Notes: generated from the sequence alone by a model not told the origin. Positions 7,408 to 16,567 are shown, counted from the stretch's first letter. The stretch: 40,005 nt of DNA from Gammaproteobacteria bacterium (GCA_026981985.1 JALSHZ010000136.1:1-40005); one strand, 5' to 3'. Program-made: numbers and translations.

Positions 7408-9837
7408 CCTCCGAAATAGGCGTATTCCAAGTAACAGCAAAGGCATTACCCAATGCCACACACCGCCGCCCTGGGCTGTGAATCTCCTGGCGCCTGAGTC
7501 GCCTTTAACCGAGACGACGACGCGCGATTCGCTATCCGCGCCGGGCACGACGTTGAGCAGGATGCGGTGCGCCGTTTCCCTGCCGCTGTCATCTTTGACC
7601 CAATAGCTGAAGGCGTCGGGGCCGGTGTAGCCAGCGGTTGATGCATAGGTGCCGATATTCCCGTTGAGCGATACGGTGCCATGTAAGGGTTGGCTGACGG
7701 CGCTGATGAGGCCGCTCAGGTCTGCTTCAGCGGTCAGGTCTATTTCTGTCGGTTCGCCAGAGATGGCGATCAAGCGGGGTTGCTCAGGCGCTGGCGGAGC
7801 GGGTTTTGCAATCTCTGGTAGTACGGTGATCTGAAAGCTTTCTTCACCGCAATAGTATTCCTTGCCGCCGGTGGCGTAGTCGACCACTTCGTAATAGACG
7901 GTGGCACTGCCACTGGCGTTGGGTTTCAGCGTGTATTCGAGGCTCCAGGATGGATAGCTGACGTGCGGGAGCACGTCGAATAGCGCGGTATTGTCGGTTC
8001 GGGTGATCCAGAGGGTGTCGTTTGGCTGCTCTTCGTCGTCATCGCGTGGACTCATCGCCCATTGTGGGATGTGGACGTTTCCTGCGTTTTCGATATTGAT
8101 CTGATCGATGGTCGTGGCGCAGAAGCGCTCGGAAAGATCGATGTCGCGGCTGACGGCATTACCGGCAAGGTCGCGAATGATCAGTCGACCGCGACCGGGC
8201 AGGTTATCGTCGCTGCGGCGGATGCTGAAGCGGGCTGCCTTCGCACCAGGTGTGAAGGGTGTAACGTCGAGCACCAGGTTGTCCGATGTCGAATCCAGGG
8301 TGAGCGATGCCAGGCCGGTATCCTGATTCAGCAGGCCGTCACCGTCGATATCTTCGTCGGGTTCGAGCTGCCCATTGCTGTTGCTGTCCTCGCTGCGGAA
8401 ATCGATGGCGCCATTGCCGTTCAGGTCCTCCCGCGGGGACAGGGTGCCGCTGAGATCGAGGTCTTCACTGTCGCCGGCAAAGCCCTCGAACCCGTTGTCG
8501 CCGCGACGCAGAATGACGTTGGGTGGCCAGTTGTCGACAGCACCATTCGATACTGCTTCGCCAAACCGCCCCAGGTAGATGCGGCCGTCACCGGTAGCGG
8601 GATCGTCGTCCAGGTCGGTTGATGTATTGCCGAGTACAAACACGGCACCCGAGGTGGTGGCTGCAATGCTGTTGGGCTGATTGAAACCACGACCACCATA
8701 TTGATCGACGCCAAGAAACTCGCCTTCGGGTGTCCATGCGGCAGTAAAGGCATCGTAGTTGCCACTGCGGTCGTTGTTGCCGAGTGTGCCGTGGGTGTAG
8801 CCGGTGACGAACAGGGTTCCATTCTTGCCAATGGTCATGGCTTTGGGGATATCCGACGCATCGCTGCCCAGGCTGCGTGTCCACAGCCGCTCGCCGCTGG
8901 CGGTAGTACGGCTGATGAAGATATCGGCGTCGCCCTGGTTGGGCAGTGCCTCCAGATCCCCATAACTGTAGCTGGTGAGAAAGAGATCACCATTGTCAGC
9001 GGGCGCGAGCGCGACTGCATAGTCGGGGCGGGCCGTGCCAAACTGCCTTGACCAAAGCGCTTTCCCATCGGTTGAGAACGCGCGCAATACGATGTCGGGT
9101 TTGCGGTTGCTCGGGCTGCCGTCGAGCTTGCCACGGCTGTTGCCAGCCAGATAGATGGTATCGCCGATGCGTGTCAGCGCGGTGGCAATGTCGGATTCGG
9201 CGGTGCCGAACTGACGCAGCCAGCGCTGCTCGCCGGTTGGTGTGAAACTCGCCAGATACATATCGTGACCACCCAAGGACCCGGCCTCCGTCAACGCACC
9301 GCCAGTGCGGCCCGCAACATAGATATTGCCCTCACCATCGCTGGTGATTGCCTGGCTGTTGTCATATTCGCTGGAGCCGAACTGGCGTGTCCAGACAATA
9401 GAGCCGTCGGCATCGAGCCGTGAGATGAACACATCAAAGGAGCCAGCAGGTTCGGCCTCTGTCATTGCACCGGGTGTCGTACCGGTAATATAGAGATTGC
9501 CATTGCCATCGACGGTGCTGGCACCGATATAGTCGTGGTCGTCGCTGCCCAACACGCGTGACCACAGACGCTCGCCCCGCACCGAGAACGCCGTGACGAA
9601 CACATCGCTGCCACCGTGGCTATCCTGGTTGTCGATGCTGCCGAGAAACTCGCCTGCGACATAGAGACCGCCGCTGGGGCTTGCCGCCAATGATTCACCC
9701 GAGGCGTTGTCACCGTATTGCCAGATCGTGCCTGGTGCCAATTGTTGTTCCGCCGCATTCAACGCGAGGGGGCTGAGCATGGTCAGCGTCAGCAGTGTTC
9801 TAGTGAAAGAGGGGCGCGATGTGTTCATGGCTGTCAT
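7402..9837 (-). CDS. Secreted SBBP-repeat beta-propeller protein with Ig-like domain and GlyGly-CTERM-like tail
   Basis: The 811-residue protein begins with a signal peptide (hydrophobic LLTLTMLSPLALNAA). About seven repeats of roughly 55 residues follow (residues 33-430), each with a GN-L/IYVTG-like strand and a W-[ST]-R-x-[FL]-G turn, as in SBBP repeats; seven copies suggest a seven-bladed propeller. Next comes an Asp/Asn-rich calcium-type stretch (DLNGNGAID, DSNSNGQLEPDEDIDGDG). A cadherin/Ig-like domain follows near residues 690-765 (GTYASTAGYTGPDAFSYWV). The tail is GGG, a hydrophobic run with LLLL, then Arg-Arg, resembling the GlyGly-CTERM signal handled by rhombosortase after type II secretion. 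It is probably an exported surface or adhesive protein; no enzymatic role is visible. An alternative start is ATG 9828. Confidence 0.75.
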   Translation of the reverse strand: MTAMNTSRPSFTRTLLTLTMLSPLALNAAEQQLAPGTIWQYGDNASGESLAASPSGGLYVAGEFLGSIDNQDSHGGSDVFVTAFSVRGERLWSRVLGSDDHDYIGASTVDGNGNLYITGTTPGAMTEAEPAGSFDVFISRLDADGSIVWTRQFGSSEYDNSQAITSDGEGNIYVAGRTGGALTEAGSLGGHDMYLASFTPTGEQRWLRQFGTAESDIATALTRIGDTIYLAGNSRGKLDGSPSNRKPDIVLRAFSTDGKALWSRQFGTARPDYAVALAPADNGDLFLTSYSYGDLEALPNQGDADIFISRTTASGERLWTRSLGSDASDIPKAMTIGKNGTLFVTGYTHGTLGNNDRSGNYDAFTAAWTPEGEFLGVDQYGGRGFNQPNSIAATTSGAVFVLGNTSTDLDDDPATGDGRIYLGRFGEAVSNGAVDNWPPNVILRRGDNGFEGFAGDSEDLDLSGTLSPREDLNGNGAIDFRSEDSNSNGQLEPDEDIDGDGLLNQDTGLASLTLDSTSDNLVLDVTPFTPGAKAARFSIRRSDDNLPGRGRLIIRDLAGNAVSRDIDLSERFCATTIDQINIENAGNVHIPQWAMSPRDDDEEQPNDTLWITRTDNTALFDVLPHVSYPSWSLEYTLKPNASGSATVYYEVVDYATGGKEYYCGEESFQITVLPEIAKPAPPAPEQPRLIAISGEPTEIDLTAEADLSGLISAVSQPLHGTVSLNGNIGTYASTAGYTGPDAFSYWVKDDSGRETAHRILLNVVPGADSESRVVVSVKGDSGARRFTAQGGGVWHWVMPLLLLGIRLFRRS

Positions 9838-10040
9838 CCGTGGTTGTGAAATGGGCTCCGTTGCCCGTAGTTGGCCAGAGACGGGAGACCCGCAGCCAGT
9901 GTGAACATCAAGCGACTGCCGAGGTCAGAACAGTGATCACACCGATTCGTATGATTCGCTAGCGACGGCTGTCGGCTGGCCGTGACGCCGGTGGTGGAAG
10001 ATGGTAGGGCGGGTATTGGTGTTTTTTATGTTCATTATCA
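9838..10040. other. First part of the non-coding gap 9838-10463
   Basis: This is the upstream region of the SBBP gene (minus strand) and holds no gene I can support. The rest of the gap consists of the first MITE copy (10041-10192) and 10201-10463, the probable leader of the zapE-sdh operon. No confident -35/-10 pair was found in either part. Confidence 0.5.
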
Positions 10041-10192
10041 GTAACTACTCAGCTCACCACTGAAACACGTCATCTCTGCGTTGGGAAATGGTCATTTACC
10101 CATGTAAACTCACATTTCCCGCCTTGATCTGACGCGTTTCAGCGGCAATCTGAGCAGTTACGCTTCTATTTTTCTGCCTACTGAATAGTTAC
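10041..10192 (+). mobile_element. 152-bp palindromic MITE, copy 1 (IS66-like ends)
   Basis: Ends are GTAACTACTCAG and CTGAATAGTTAC, the second being the reverse complement of GTAACTATTCAG. Flanking direct repeats are CATTATCA (10033-10040) and CATTATCG (10193-10200), 7 of 8 bases identical. The first 121 bp (to 10161) form a near-complete palindrome with GGGAAATG/CATTTCCC and TTTAC/GTAAA stems; a 31-bp tail supplies the outer right end. There is no coding capacity. Ends starting GTAA with 8-bp target duplications are characteristic of IS66-family elements, so a helper transposase elsewhere is inferred. It lies 271 bp upstream of zapE. Confidence 0.85.
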
Positions 10193-10463
10193 CATTATCG
10201 GTGTGCGAGGGTGAGATATTGTGTGCAGGCAGGTCGCCGCTCTTGCTACCATGGGCGGACACTAAAGCGCTTCCAGCCGCGTATCACTCAACATAAGTTT
10301 CAGTATCCACCGACTCCCGGGGGAGAGGGGAAGCAGTGCGTCGGCAGGTTGGGTAAAGTGCAGCGTGCCCAACAATCGTGGCACGGCTCTGATAAGCGGC
10401 GAAGCCTGAGGTACAAGAACCACAACGATGAACGAGTCAGCCAACATGCCAGACGGAGATAAC

Positions 10464-11645
10464 ATGCAGCCCGCAAAGGCTGCGATGTTGCCTCGCGCCG
10501 AGACTGGCCCGATGATGGCTGATTACCAAGCTCGGCTGGCATCGGGCGAACTGGTGGCGGATGCCTGGCAACATGGCATCGTAGAGCGGCTCGATCAGCT
10601 CTGCCAGGAACTCTCTGTGCAGCGGGAAGCATGGCTGGGTGCGAAGTCGGGGCCAATGAAGTGGCTGGCGTTGATCGGTTTGACCAAACCCACGCGTCCT
10701 GCACCCGTCACCGGGCTCTATCTCTGGGGTGGAGTTGGCCGCGGCAAGACGTATCTGCTGGATCTTTTTTTCGACACGCTCCCGTTTCATGAGAAGCTGC
10801 GTCTGCATTTCCACCGTTTCATGCAGATCGTCCATGATGAGCTGAAGCTATTGGGCGATCTGGAAGATCCACTGGAGCCCGTCGCCGAGCGAATGGCGGC
10901 ACGGGCGCTGGTGATCTGTCTCGATGAATTGCAAGTAAACGATATCGCCGACGCCATGCTGTTGGGGCGCTTGTTCGAGCATCTGTTCAACCACGGTGTC
11001 ACGTTGGTCGTCACGTCGAACGAACAGCCGCGCGACCTTTACCGCGACGGCCTGCAGCGGGCGCGTTTTCTCCCTGCCATCGATCTGCTGGAGCGTTACT
11101 GCAAGGTGGTGGAATTTGGCGGTGACATCGATTACCGGCTGCGGCTGATGGAGCAGCTCGATGTCTGGCTGCCTTCCGGCGATGATCATTCAGAAACATT
11201 GATGCGGCAGCATTTCATGAAACTGCGCGGCATCAACCTGCATGCGGATCGCACCGATATCATCATCAACCACCGCCGCATTCCGGTAAAGATGTGGGCC
11301 GATGGCATAGTCTGGTTCGCCTTCGAGGAATTGTGTACTACTGCCCGGGGCACCAGCGATTACATCGAAATCGCCACGTTTTTTCATACCGTGATGATTT
11401 CCGATATTCATGTCATGGATGCAATGCAGGATGACGTCGCGCGTCGCTTCATCAATATGGTCGATGAATTTTATGACCGCAATGTCAATCTGATTGTCTC
11501 GGCAGCCGCTTCGCCGGAGGGGCTTTATACTGGCAGCCGGCTCAGGGAAGTGTTTCAGCGCACCAGCAGCCGCTTGATCGAAATGCAATCACGGGAATAT
11601 TTTGCCCGTCATCACCGCGAGACGCCCTATGAGCTGGAACGATAA
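10464..11645 (+). CDS. zapE: Cell division protein ZapE (AFG1-like ATPase)
   Basis: ZapE is a cytoplasmic P-loop ATPase that acts on the FtsZ ring, mainly under low-oxygen or stress conditions. The Walker A motif is GGVGRGKT (residues 89-96) and Walker B is ALVICLDEL (about 147-155). TSNEQPRDLYRDGLQR forms the sensor region and FFHTVMISDIHVM the C-terminal conserved block, all as in AFG1-type ATPases. In-frame ATGs exist at 10428, 10446 and 10464; the last has GGAG five bases upstream and gives 393 residues. Its 3' end overlaps sdhC by 17 nt, placing it at the head of the succinate dehydrogenase operon. Confidence 0.9.
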   Translation: MQPAKAAMLPRAETGPMMADYQARLASGELVADAWQHGIVERLDQLCQELSVQREAWLGAKSGPMKWLALIGLTKPTRPAPVTGLYLWGGVGRGKTYLLDLFFDTLPFHEKLRLHFHRFMQIVHDELKLLGDLEDPLEPVAERMAARALVICLDELQVNDIADAMLLGRLFEHLFNHGVTLVVTSNEQPRDLYRDGLQRARFLPAIDLLERYCKVVEFGGDIDYRLRLMEQLDVWLPSGDDHSETLMRQHFMKLRGINLHADRTDIIINHRRIPVKMWADGIVWFAFEELCTTARGTSDYIEIATFFHTVMISDIHVMDAMQDDVARRFINMVDEFYDRNVNLIVSAAASPEGLYTGSRLREVFQRTSSRLIEMQSREYFARHHRETPYELER

Positions 11646-12006
11646 ACGCCCGATGTCTCCCCATTTGCAGGTCTACGACCTGCCCATGACCGCGCGCCTG
11701 TCGATTCTGTTTCGTGCCGCCGGGGTGCTGCTGTATTTTGTCATGGTAGCGCTGGTTGTGGTGCTGGGCATCATCGCTGCCGGCGAGGCTGCCTGGTCGT
11801 GGCTGCAACGATTATTGTTATCCACGCTGGGAAAAAGCGCTCTGTTTCTGGTGACGCTGATATTTTATTACCACCTCTGCAACGGCGTTCGTCATCTCGT
11901 CTGGGATACCGTGCGAGGGCTGGAATTGTCGTCGTTGCGCAGTTCGGGCTATATCGTTATTGCCGCGACCGTGCTGTTGACGTTGCTAACCTGGGGGTTG
12001 GCCTGA
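11629..12006 (+). CDS. sdhC: Succinate dehydrogenase cytochrome b556 subunit
   Basis: SdhC is one of the two membrane anchors of complex II and helps bind heme b and ubiquinone. The 125-residue protein has the family start [11 protein letters not shown], three hydrophobic segments (about residues 30-51, 68-84, 104-123), and the heme-ligand region [14 protein letters not shown] with His82 aligned to E. coli His84. In the quinone-site motif Ser25 and Arg29 are kept, but the intervening His of SIxHRxTG is Phe28. ATG 11629 is chosen because it gives the usual short polar N-terminus; it lies within the end of zapE. It shares one base with the sdhD start. Confidence 0.9.
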   Translation: MSWNDKRPMSPHLQVYDLPMTARLSILFRAAGVLLYFVMVALVVVLGIIAAGEAAWSWLQRLLLSTLGKSALFLVTLIFYYHLCNGVRHLVWDTVRGLELSSLRSSGYIVIAATVLLTLLTWGLA

Positions 12007-12344
12007 TGCGCGGCAGCCGTCATTTTCTGTCGCAGCGCCTGACTGCGTTGGCGCTGATTCCGCTGGTGATCTGGTTTTGTTTTTTTCTGGCAAAACTGCC
12101 CGGCGCCAATTACGCAGATATCGTGGCCTGGTTGCAGCTGCCTCGCAATGCCATTTTATTTGCGTTGACGCTGATGCTGGGTTTATATCATGGCGAACTG
12201 GGTGTGCAGGTGGTGATCGAGGACTATATTTCCCCCGGACGATTCCAGCGCTTCCTACTTGCATCGCTCAAGTTTCTGCGGGTTTTTCTGATAATGCTTG
12301 GATTGTTTTTTCTTTTTCGCGTCATGCAGGTGCAGCCATCGTGA
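12006..12344 (+). CDS. sdhD: Succinate dehydrogenase membrane anchor subunit
   Basis: This is the second membrane anchor of complex II, 112 residues with three transmembrane helices (about 14-30, 46-62, 87-107). The helix 2 end [16 protein letters not shown] provides the heme-ligand His and the Asp-Tyr pair of the quinone site seen in SdhD proteins. The start ATG overlaps the sdhC stop by one base (TGATG), and the stop overlaps the sdhA GTG start by 4 nt (GTGA), so translation of C, D and A is likely coupled. The N-terminus [13 protein letters not shown] is typical of the family. Confidence 0.9.
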   Translation: MRGSRHFLSQRLTALALIPLVIWFCFFLAKLPGANYADIVAWLQLPRNAILFALTLMLGLYHGELGVQVVIEDYISPGRFQRFLLASLKFLRVFLIMLGLFFLFRVMQVQPS

Positions 12345-14131
12345 TCAGCCACAGTTATCCCATCGTCGAGCATTTTCACGATGTCGTCATCGTCGGTGCG
12401 GGTGGGGCAGGGCTGCGCGCCACCCTCGGCATGGCAGCTACCGGCTTGTCCACCGCCTGCATTACCAAGGTCTTTCCCACCCGCAGCCACACCGTGGCGG
12501 CCCAGGGCGGCATTTCCGCCGCACTCGGCAATATGGGTGAAGACAGCTGGCAGTGGCATATGTACGACACCGTCAAGGGCTCCGACTGGCTCGGTGATCA
12601 GGACGCCATCGAATACATGTGCCGCGAGGCCATTCCAGCTGTCATCGAGTTGGAGCATTTCGGTGTCCCGTTTTCGCGCACCGAGGATGGACGCATCTAT
12701 CAGCGTCCTTTTGGCGGCATGACGACGCACAATGGCGAAGGCGTCGCCCAGCGTACCTGTGCCGCCGCCGACCGCACTGGCCATGCGATTCTACACACGC
12801 TGTACCAGCAGTCGCTCAAGCATGGCGCCGAGTTCTACATCGAATATGTGGTCATCGACCTGCTGATGGATGATGGTGTCTGCAAAGGCGTGCTGGCCTG
12901 GGATCTGGCCGGCGGCACGCTGCACCGGTTTCGCGGTCATCGAGTTGTGCTGGCCACCGGCGGGGCAGGGCGCTGCTACTTCTCCGCCACCTCGGCGCAT
13001 ACCTGCACTGGCGATGGCAACGCCATGGTGCTGCGCGCCGGGCTGCCATTGCAGGACATGGAATTTGTCCAGTTCCACCCCACCGGCGTGTATGGCGCTG
13101 GTGTCCTGATCACCGAGGGCGTGCGCGGCGAGGGCGGCTATCTGACCAACGCCGATGGCGAGCGTTTCATGGAACGCTATGCGCCGAATGCCAAGGACCT
13201 CGCCTCGCGCGATGTCGTCTCACGGGCGATGACGTTGGAGATCAATGCTGGTCGCGGTGTCGGGCCGCACAAGGATCATCTGCATCTCAATTTGATGCAC
13301 CTCGGGCGTGAGGTGATCGACGAACGCCTGCCGGGCATCGCCGAAAGCGCGCGAATTTTCGGTGGTGTCGATGTTACCCGCGAGCCGATCCCGGTGCTGC
13401 CGACGGTTCATTACAACATGGGCGGTATTCCCACCAATCACCACGGCGAAGTCGTCTGTCCGCAAGATGGGGAGTCAGAGGCCGTCGTGCCGGGGCTGAT
13501 GGCCATCGGCGAAGGCGCTTGCGTCTCGGTCCACGGTGCCAATCGGCTTGGCTCCAATTCACTGCTGGACATTATCGTTTTTGGCCGCGCTGCTGCTTTG
13601 CGTGCTGCGGAACAGTTGCAGCCGGGTCAGCCTCACGCAGCGCTGCCGGATGCCGTTACCGACGCCGTGCTCGACCGCTTCGACCGCCTGCGTCACGCCG
13701 ATGGCGAGCATCCCACCGCCGCCATCCGTGACCGCATGCAGCGTACCATGCAGCAACACGCTGCCGTTTTTCGCAGTGGCGAAATCCTGCAGCAGGGCAT
13801 CGCTAAAATGCGTGAGATCGCCGCCGAATTTCGTGACGTGCGTGTCACCGACCGGGGCATGCAATGGAATACCGACCTGGTCGAAACGCTGGAACTGGAA
13901 AATCTGCTGCAACAAGCGCAGATCATTATCCACGGTGCCGCCAATCGAACCGAAAGCCGCGGCGGCCATGCCCGCGACGACCACCCCGACAGGGACGATG
14001 AAAACTGGATGAAACACACCCTCGCCTGGTTGCATGAATCGGGCGAGGTGCGTTTCGACTACCGCCCGGTTCACCTCTACACCCTCACCGAGGAATGCGA
14101 AGTGATACCGCCAAAAAAACGGGTGTATTGA
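12341..14131 (+). CDS. sdhA: Succinate dehydrogenase flavoprotein subunit
   Basis: SdhA oxidises succinate to fumarate with covalently bound FAD on the cytoplasmic face of complex II. The 596-residue protein has the dinucleotide-binding motif [12 protein letters not shown] and the flavin attachment segment [10 protein letters not shown] (His50). Active-site segments [15 protein letters not shown] and [11 protein letters not shown] follow, and the capping domain contains [11 protein letters not shown]. The start is GTG 12341, overlapping sdhD; the frame stays open upstream, but that part is the sdhD coding region. FAD attachment should depend on SdhE at 1855. The stop shares a base with the sdhB ATG. 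Confidence 0.96.
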   Translation: MISHSYPIVEHFHDVVIVGAGGAGLRATLGMAATGLSTACITKVFPTRSHTVAAQGGISAALGNMGEDSWQWHMYDTVKGSDWLGDQDAIEYMCREAIPAVIELEHFGVPFSRTEDGRIYQRPFGGMTTHNGEGVAQRTCAAADRTGHAILHTLYQQSLKHGAEFYIEYVVIDLLMDDGVCKGVLAWDLAGGTLHRFRGHRVVLATGGAGRCYFSATSAHTCTGDGNAMVLRAGLPLQDMEFVQFHPTGVYGAGVLITEGVRGEGGYLTNADGERFMERYAPNAKDLASRDVVSRAMTLEINAGRGVGPHKDHLHLNLMHLGREVIDERLPGIAESARIFGGVDVTREPIPVLPTVHYNMGGIPTNHHGEVVCPQDGESEAVVPGLMAIGEGACVSVHGANRLGSNSLLDIIVFGRAAALRAAEQLQPGQPHAALPDAVTDAVLDRFDRLRHADGEHPTAAIRDRMQRTMQQHAAVFRSGEILQQGIAKMREIAAEFRDVRVTDRGMQWNTDLVETLELENLLQQAQIIIHGAANRTESRGGHARDDHPDRDDENWMKHTLAWLHESGEVRFDYRPVHLYTLTEECEVIPPKKRVY

Positions 14132-14907
14132 TGGCTGAATTCCGCCTCCCCGCCAATTCCGTGGTCAAGCCGGGAAAAACCTGGCCTGCGCCTGACAACG
14201 CAAAAAATATCCGCCGCGTCATCGTCTATCGCTATGATCCCGAAGACGAGCAAAATCCCCGCACCGATACCTACACGATCGACATCGACCACTGCGGCCC
14301 GATGGTGCTCGACGCACTGCTGAAAATAAAAAACGAGATCGACCCGACGCTGGCGCTGCGACGCTCCTGCCGCGAAGGCATCTGCGGCTCCTGTGCGATG
14401 AATATCGATGGCCGCAACACCCTGGCCTGCACCAAACCCATTGCCGATATTGCCGGTGACATCAAAATCTATCCGCTACCCCACCAACCGATCATCAAGG
14501 ATCTGGTTTCCGATCTCGACAACTTCTATCGCCAATACGCCTCGGTAGAACCGTGGCTGAAAAATGATGCGCCAGCCCCTGAACGCGAACGGCGCCAGAG
14601 CGTCGAACAGCGCAAGCAACTCGACGGCCTCTACGAATGCATCCTCTGCGCCTGCTGCTCCACCAGCTGCCCCAGCTACTGGTGGAACCCCGATCGCTAC
14701 CTAGGCCCCGCCGCCCTGCTCAACGCCTGGCGCTGGATCGCCGACTCCCGTGACGACGCCAGCCAACAACGCCTCCAAGCCCTAGACGACCCCTTCAAAC
14801 TCTACCGCTGCCACACCATCATGAACTGCACCGACGCCTGCCCCAAAGGACTTAACCCCGCCAAAGCGATTGCGGAAATCAAGAAGAAGTTGGTGCTGAA
14901 AGAGTGA
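14131..14907 (+). CDS. sdhB: Succinate dehydrogenase iron-sulfur subunit
   Basis: SdhB carries electrons from FAD to quinone through three clusters. The 258-residue protein shows the [2Fe-2S] ligands [10 protein letters not shown] with Cys100 (Cys80, 85, 88, 100), the [4Fe-4S] motif [12 protein letters not shown] (Cys170-180), and the [3Fe-4S] motif with Cys227, Cys233 and CPKG (Cys237). It is slightly longer than E. coli SdhB because of an extra N-terminal stretch of about 20 residues before [13 protein letters not shown] 14131 directly overlaps the sdhA stop. It is the last gene of the zapE-sdhCDAB chain; a weak hairpin without T-run follows at 14911-14938. Confidence 0.95.
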   Translation: MAEFRLPANSVVKPGKTWPAPDNAKNIRRVIVYRYDPEDEQNPRTDTYTIDIDHCGPMVLDALLKIKNEIDPTLALRRSCREGICGSCAMNIDGRNTLACTKPIADIAGDIKIYPLPHQPIIKDLVSDLDNFYRQYASVEPWLKNDAPAPERERRQSVEQRKQLDGLYECILCACCSTSCPSYWWNPDRYLGPAALLNAWRWIADSRDDASQQRLQALDDPFKLYRCHTIMNCTDACPKGLNPAKAIAEIKKKLVLKE

Positions 14908-14997
14908 CACCAGCCTCCCGAGTCGGATTGGAAGGCTGATCTAGCATCGTTTAGTATAGAGTTTTACCGTAATAACAGCTGATCGGGCAGGTGTCGA

Positions 14998-15024
14998 GTT
15001 AGGGGTGTTCGTTGTAGAGGGAGG
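14998..15024 (+). other. Cassette-junction-like leader before mrr
   Basis: GTTAGGG at 14998-15004 is followed by GTGTTCGTTGTAGAGGG. The same arrangement, GTTAGGC then GTAAATTGTAGAGGG, follows the attC-like site at 16061. The shared leader before mrr and before hicA suggests both entered by the same recombination route. No full attC or attI is recognisable upstream; TAATAAC lies 25 nt before it. Confidence 0.35.
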
Positions 15025-15105
15025 GGCTGCTGAAGAGATTCTCAGGATTCAGGTGTGGTTGTCGAGAGACTTAAGAATGATTTGTTGTGCCCTAAAAGGA
15101 AAGAC

Positions 15106-15975
15106 ATGAAAGAAATTCCTACATTCGATTCGCTGATGAATCCACTACTGAAAGCACTCAGTCAGTTGGGTGGTTCAGGGTCAATCGATGAAATATACGA
15201 AAAGGTTGCGGAGATAGAAGATATTGGCGAGGAAATACTATCTGTTCCTCATAATCCTGAGAAAAGCAATCAAACGGAAGTGGCTTATCGGTTGGCATGG
15301 GCTAGAACATATCTCAGAAAATACGGCTTTCTTGAAAATTCAAGCAGGGGAATCTGGACGCTCACGCAAAAGGCAAAAAAAGAAAAGGAAGTTTCGCCAG
15401 AAAAGGTACTCAAATATGTTCGGGCGCTGGATAAAAAAGAACCCAACCAAAAAAAGAAAAGAGCGGGCGCGAATATTGAATTAGCCGATAACGAATCTCC
15501 GGAAGAAGCGAAAGTATGGAGAGAGGAATTACACCACCTTCTTACGAAGGAAATTAGTCCTGATGCTTTTGAGCGTCTTACGCAAAGGCTTCTAAGAGAA
15601 TCGGGATTCGTTCAAGTGGAAGTTACTGGAAAGACTGGAGATGGCGGAATAGATGGCAAAGGTATAGCTAGAATAAATGGTTTAATGAGTTTCCACGTCA
15701 TTTTTCAATGTAAAAAATACCAAGGTTCTGTTTCCGCTGGTGCAATTAGAGATTTTCGTGGGGCAATGGTTGGTAGAGCAGATAAAGGGCTTTTCATTAC
15801 AACTGGAACATTTACCCCGGCCGCAATCAAGGAGGCCACCAGAGATGGTGCGCCACCTGTAGATTTAGTTGATGGTGAGAATTTAGCTGAAAAGCTAAAG
15901 GAGTTAAATCTTGGGGTGCAAACAGAAATGGTAGAGAAAGTGAGTATTGATAGGCAGTGGTTTCTGAATCTATAA
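15106..15975 (+). CDS. mrr: Mrr-type (type IV) restriction endonuclease
   Basis: Mrr enzymes cut modified foreign DNA. The 289-residue protein has the winged-helix Mrr N-terminal domain (about residues 5-88) and, after a Lys-rich linker (108-120), the Mrr catalytic domain (about 150-260). The nuclease signature is GDGGIDGKG (Asp183) followed by FQCKK (Gln201-x-Lys203). ATG 15106 has AAGGAAAG just upstream and is preferred over the in-frame GTG at 15055. The gene is markedly AT-rich beside the GC-rich sdh and acn genes, indicating horizontal acquisition. It stands without a methylase or specificity subunit, as expected for type IV. It is followed by an attC-like site and hicAB. Confidence 0.88.
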   Translation: MKEIPTFDSLMNPLLKALSQLGGSGSIDEIYEKVAEIEDIGEEILSVPHNPEKSNQTEVAYRLAWARTYLRKYGFLENSSRGIWTLTQKAKKEKEVSPEKVLKYVRALDKKEPNQKKKRAGANIELADNESPEEAKVWREELHHLLTKEISPDAFERLTQRLLRESGFVQVEVTGKTGDGGIDGKGIARINGLMSFHVIFQCKKYQGSVSAGAIRDFRGAMVGRADKGLFITTGTFTPAAIKEATRDGAPPVDLVDGENLAEKLKELNLGVQTEMVEKVSIDRQWFLNL

Positions 15976-15978
15976 ATG

Positions 15979-16067
15979 GCATAACAATCTAAATGCGCTC
16001 GGACGTAAAAAAGAGCCGATTTGTTTTTCGCGCTGCTTTTTGTCGTTGCTGATTTGCGGCGTTAGGC
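15979..16067 (+). other. Integron attC-like recombination site
   Basis: The site runs from GCATAAC (15979-15985, R''-like) to GTTAGGC (16061-16067, matching the attC core GTTRRRY). The outer heptamers are complementary at 6 of 7 positions. Inside the left end, TAACAATCTAAATGCGC then TCGGACG resembles the usual TAACAA...CGGACG start of attC sites. The interior pairing is imperfect, and no integrase is in the window. Length (89 bp) is within the attC range. Confidence 0.45.
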
Positions 16068-16104
16068 GTAAATTGTAGAGGGTTAGGGGATCAGGAATTG
16101 CCAA

Positions 16105-16365
16105 ATGGGAAAGTACTCAAGACTCAGAGAAAAAATACTGTCAGGAAGTGCAGATGGCAATATCTATTTTTCTGCTTTGTGTCATTTGCTGATGCGCTTA
16201 GGTTTCAACGAGCGCGTAAAGGGTGGGCATCATATTTTCACCCATGATGATGTGGATGAGATTATCAATTTGCAGCCTAAAGGCAGCAAGTCCAAACCGT
16301 ACCAGATCAAACAGGTAAGAATGATTCTAGTGAAATATCATTTGGGAGAGAGCAATGTCGATTAA
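16105..16365 (+). CDS. hicA: HicA-family mRNA interferase toxin
   Basis: HicA toxins are small double-stranded-RNA-binding-fold RNases that cleave mRNA and stop translation when not bound by HicB. The 86-residue protein has the fold's order: KILSGSADGNIYFSALCHLL, LGFNERVKGGHHIF with the catalytic His (His42/His43), INLQPKG, and YQIKQVRMILVKYHL. GGA lies about 8 nt before ATG 16105. Its 3' end overlaps hicB by 11 nt, the usual toxin-antitoxin coupling. Together with mrr it forms an AT-rich defence or stability islet between sdhB and acnB. Confidence 0.88.
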   Translation: MGKYSRLREKILSGSADGNIYFSALCHLLMRLGFNERVKGGHHIFTHDDVDEIINLQPKGSKSKPYQIKQVRMILVKYHLGESNVD

Positions 16366-16567
16366 GTATGAGTTAATTGTTTACTGGAGCGAAGAGGATC
16401 AGTCGTTTGTGGTTGAGGTTCCCGAGTTGCCAGGATGCATGGCTGATGGAGAGAGCTATGAGCAAGCAGTAGCCAATGCTCAGTTGGTTATTGAGCAATG
16501 GATAGAGACCGCGAAGGAACTTGGCCGCAAGGTGCCGGAGCCAAGGGGTCGGCTTATGTATGCATAA
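16355..16567 (+). CDS. hicB: HicB-family antitoxin
   Basis: The 70-residue protein is the compact form of HicB: YELIVYWSEEDQSFVVEVPELPGCMADGE, with the PELPGC hallmark, followed by a helix (SYEQAVANAQLVIEQWIETA). It should bind and inhibit HicA. No C-terminal DNA-binding domain is visible after residue 62, so autoregulation by this protein alone is doubtful. It overlaps hicA by 11 nt. The next 200 bases before the acnB stop hold no gene and no second attC that I can recognise. Confidence 0.88.
   Translation: MSIKYELIVYWSEEDQSFVVEVPELPGCMADGESYEQAVANAQLVIEQWIETAKELGRKVPEPRGRLMYA

Noticed and set aside
14911-14938. Intrinsic terminator after sdhB
   Set aside because: CAGCCT/AGGCTG gives a 6-bp stem with a long loop and no T-run.
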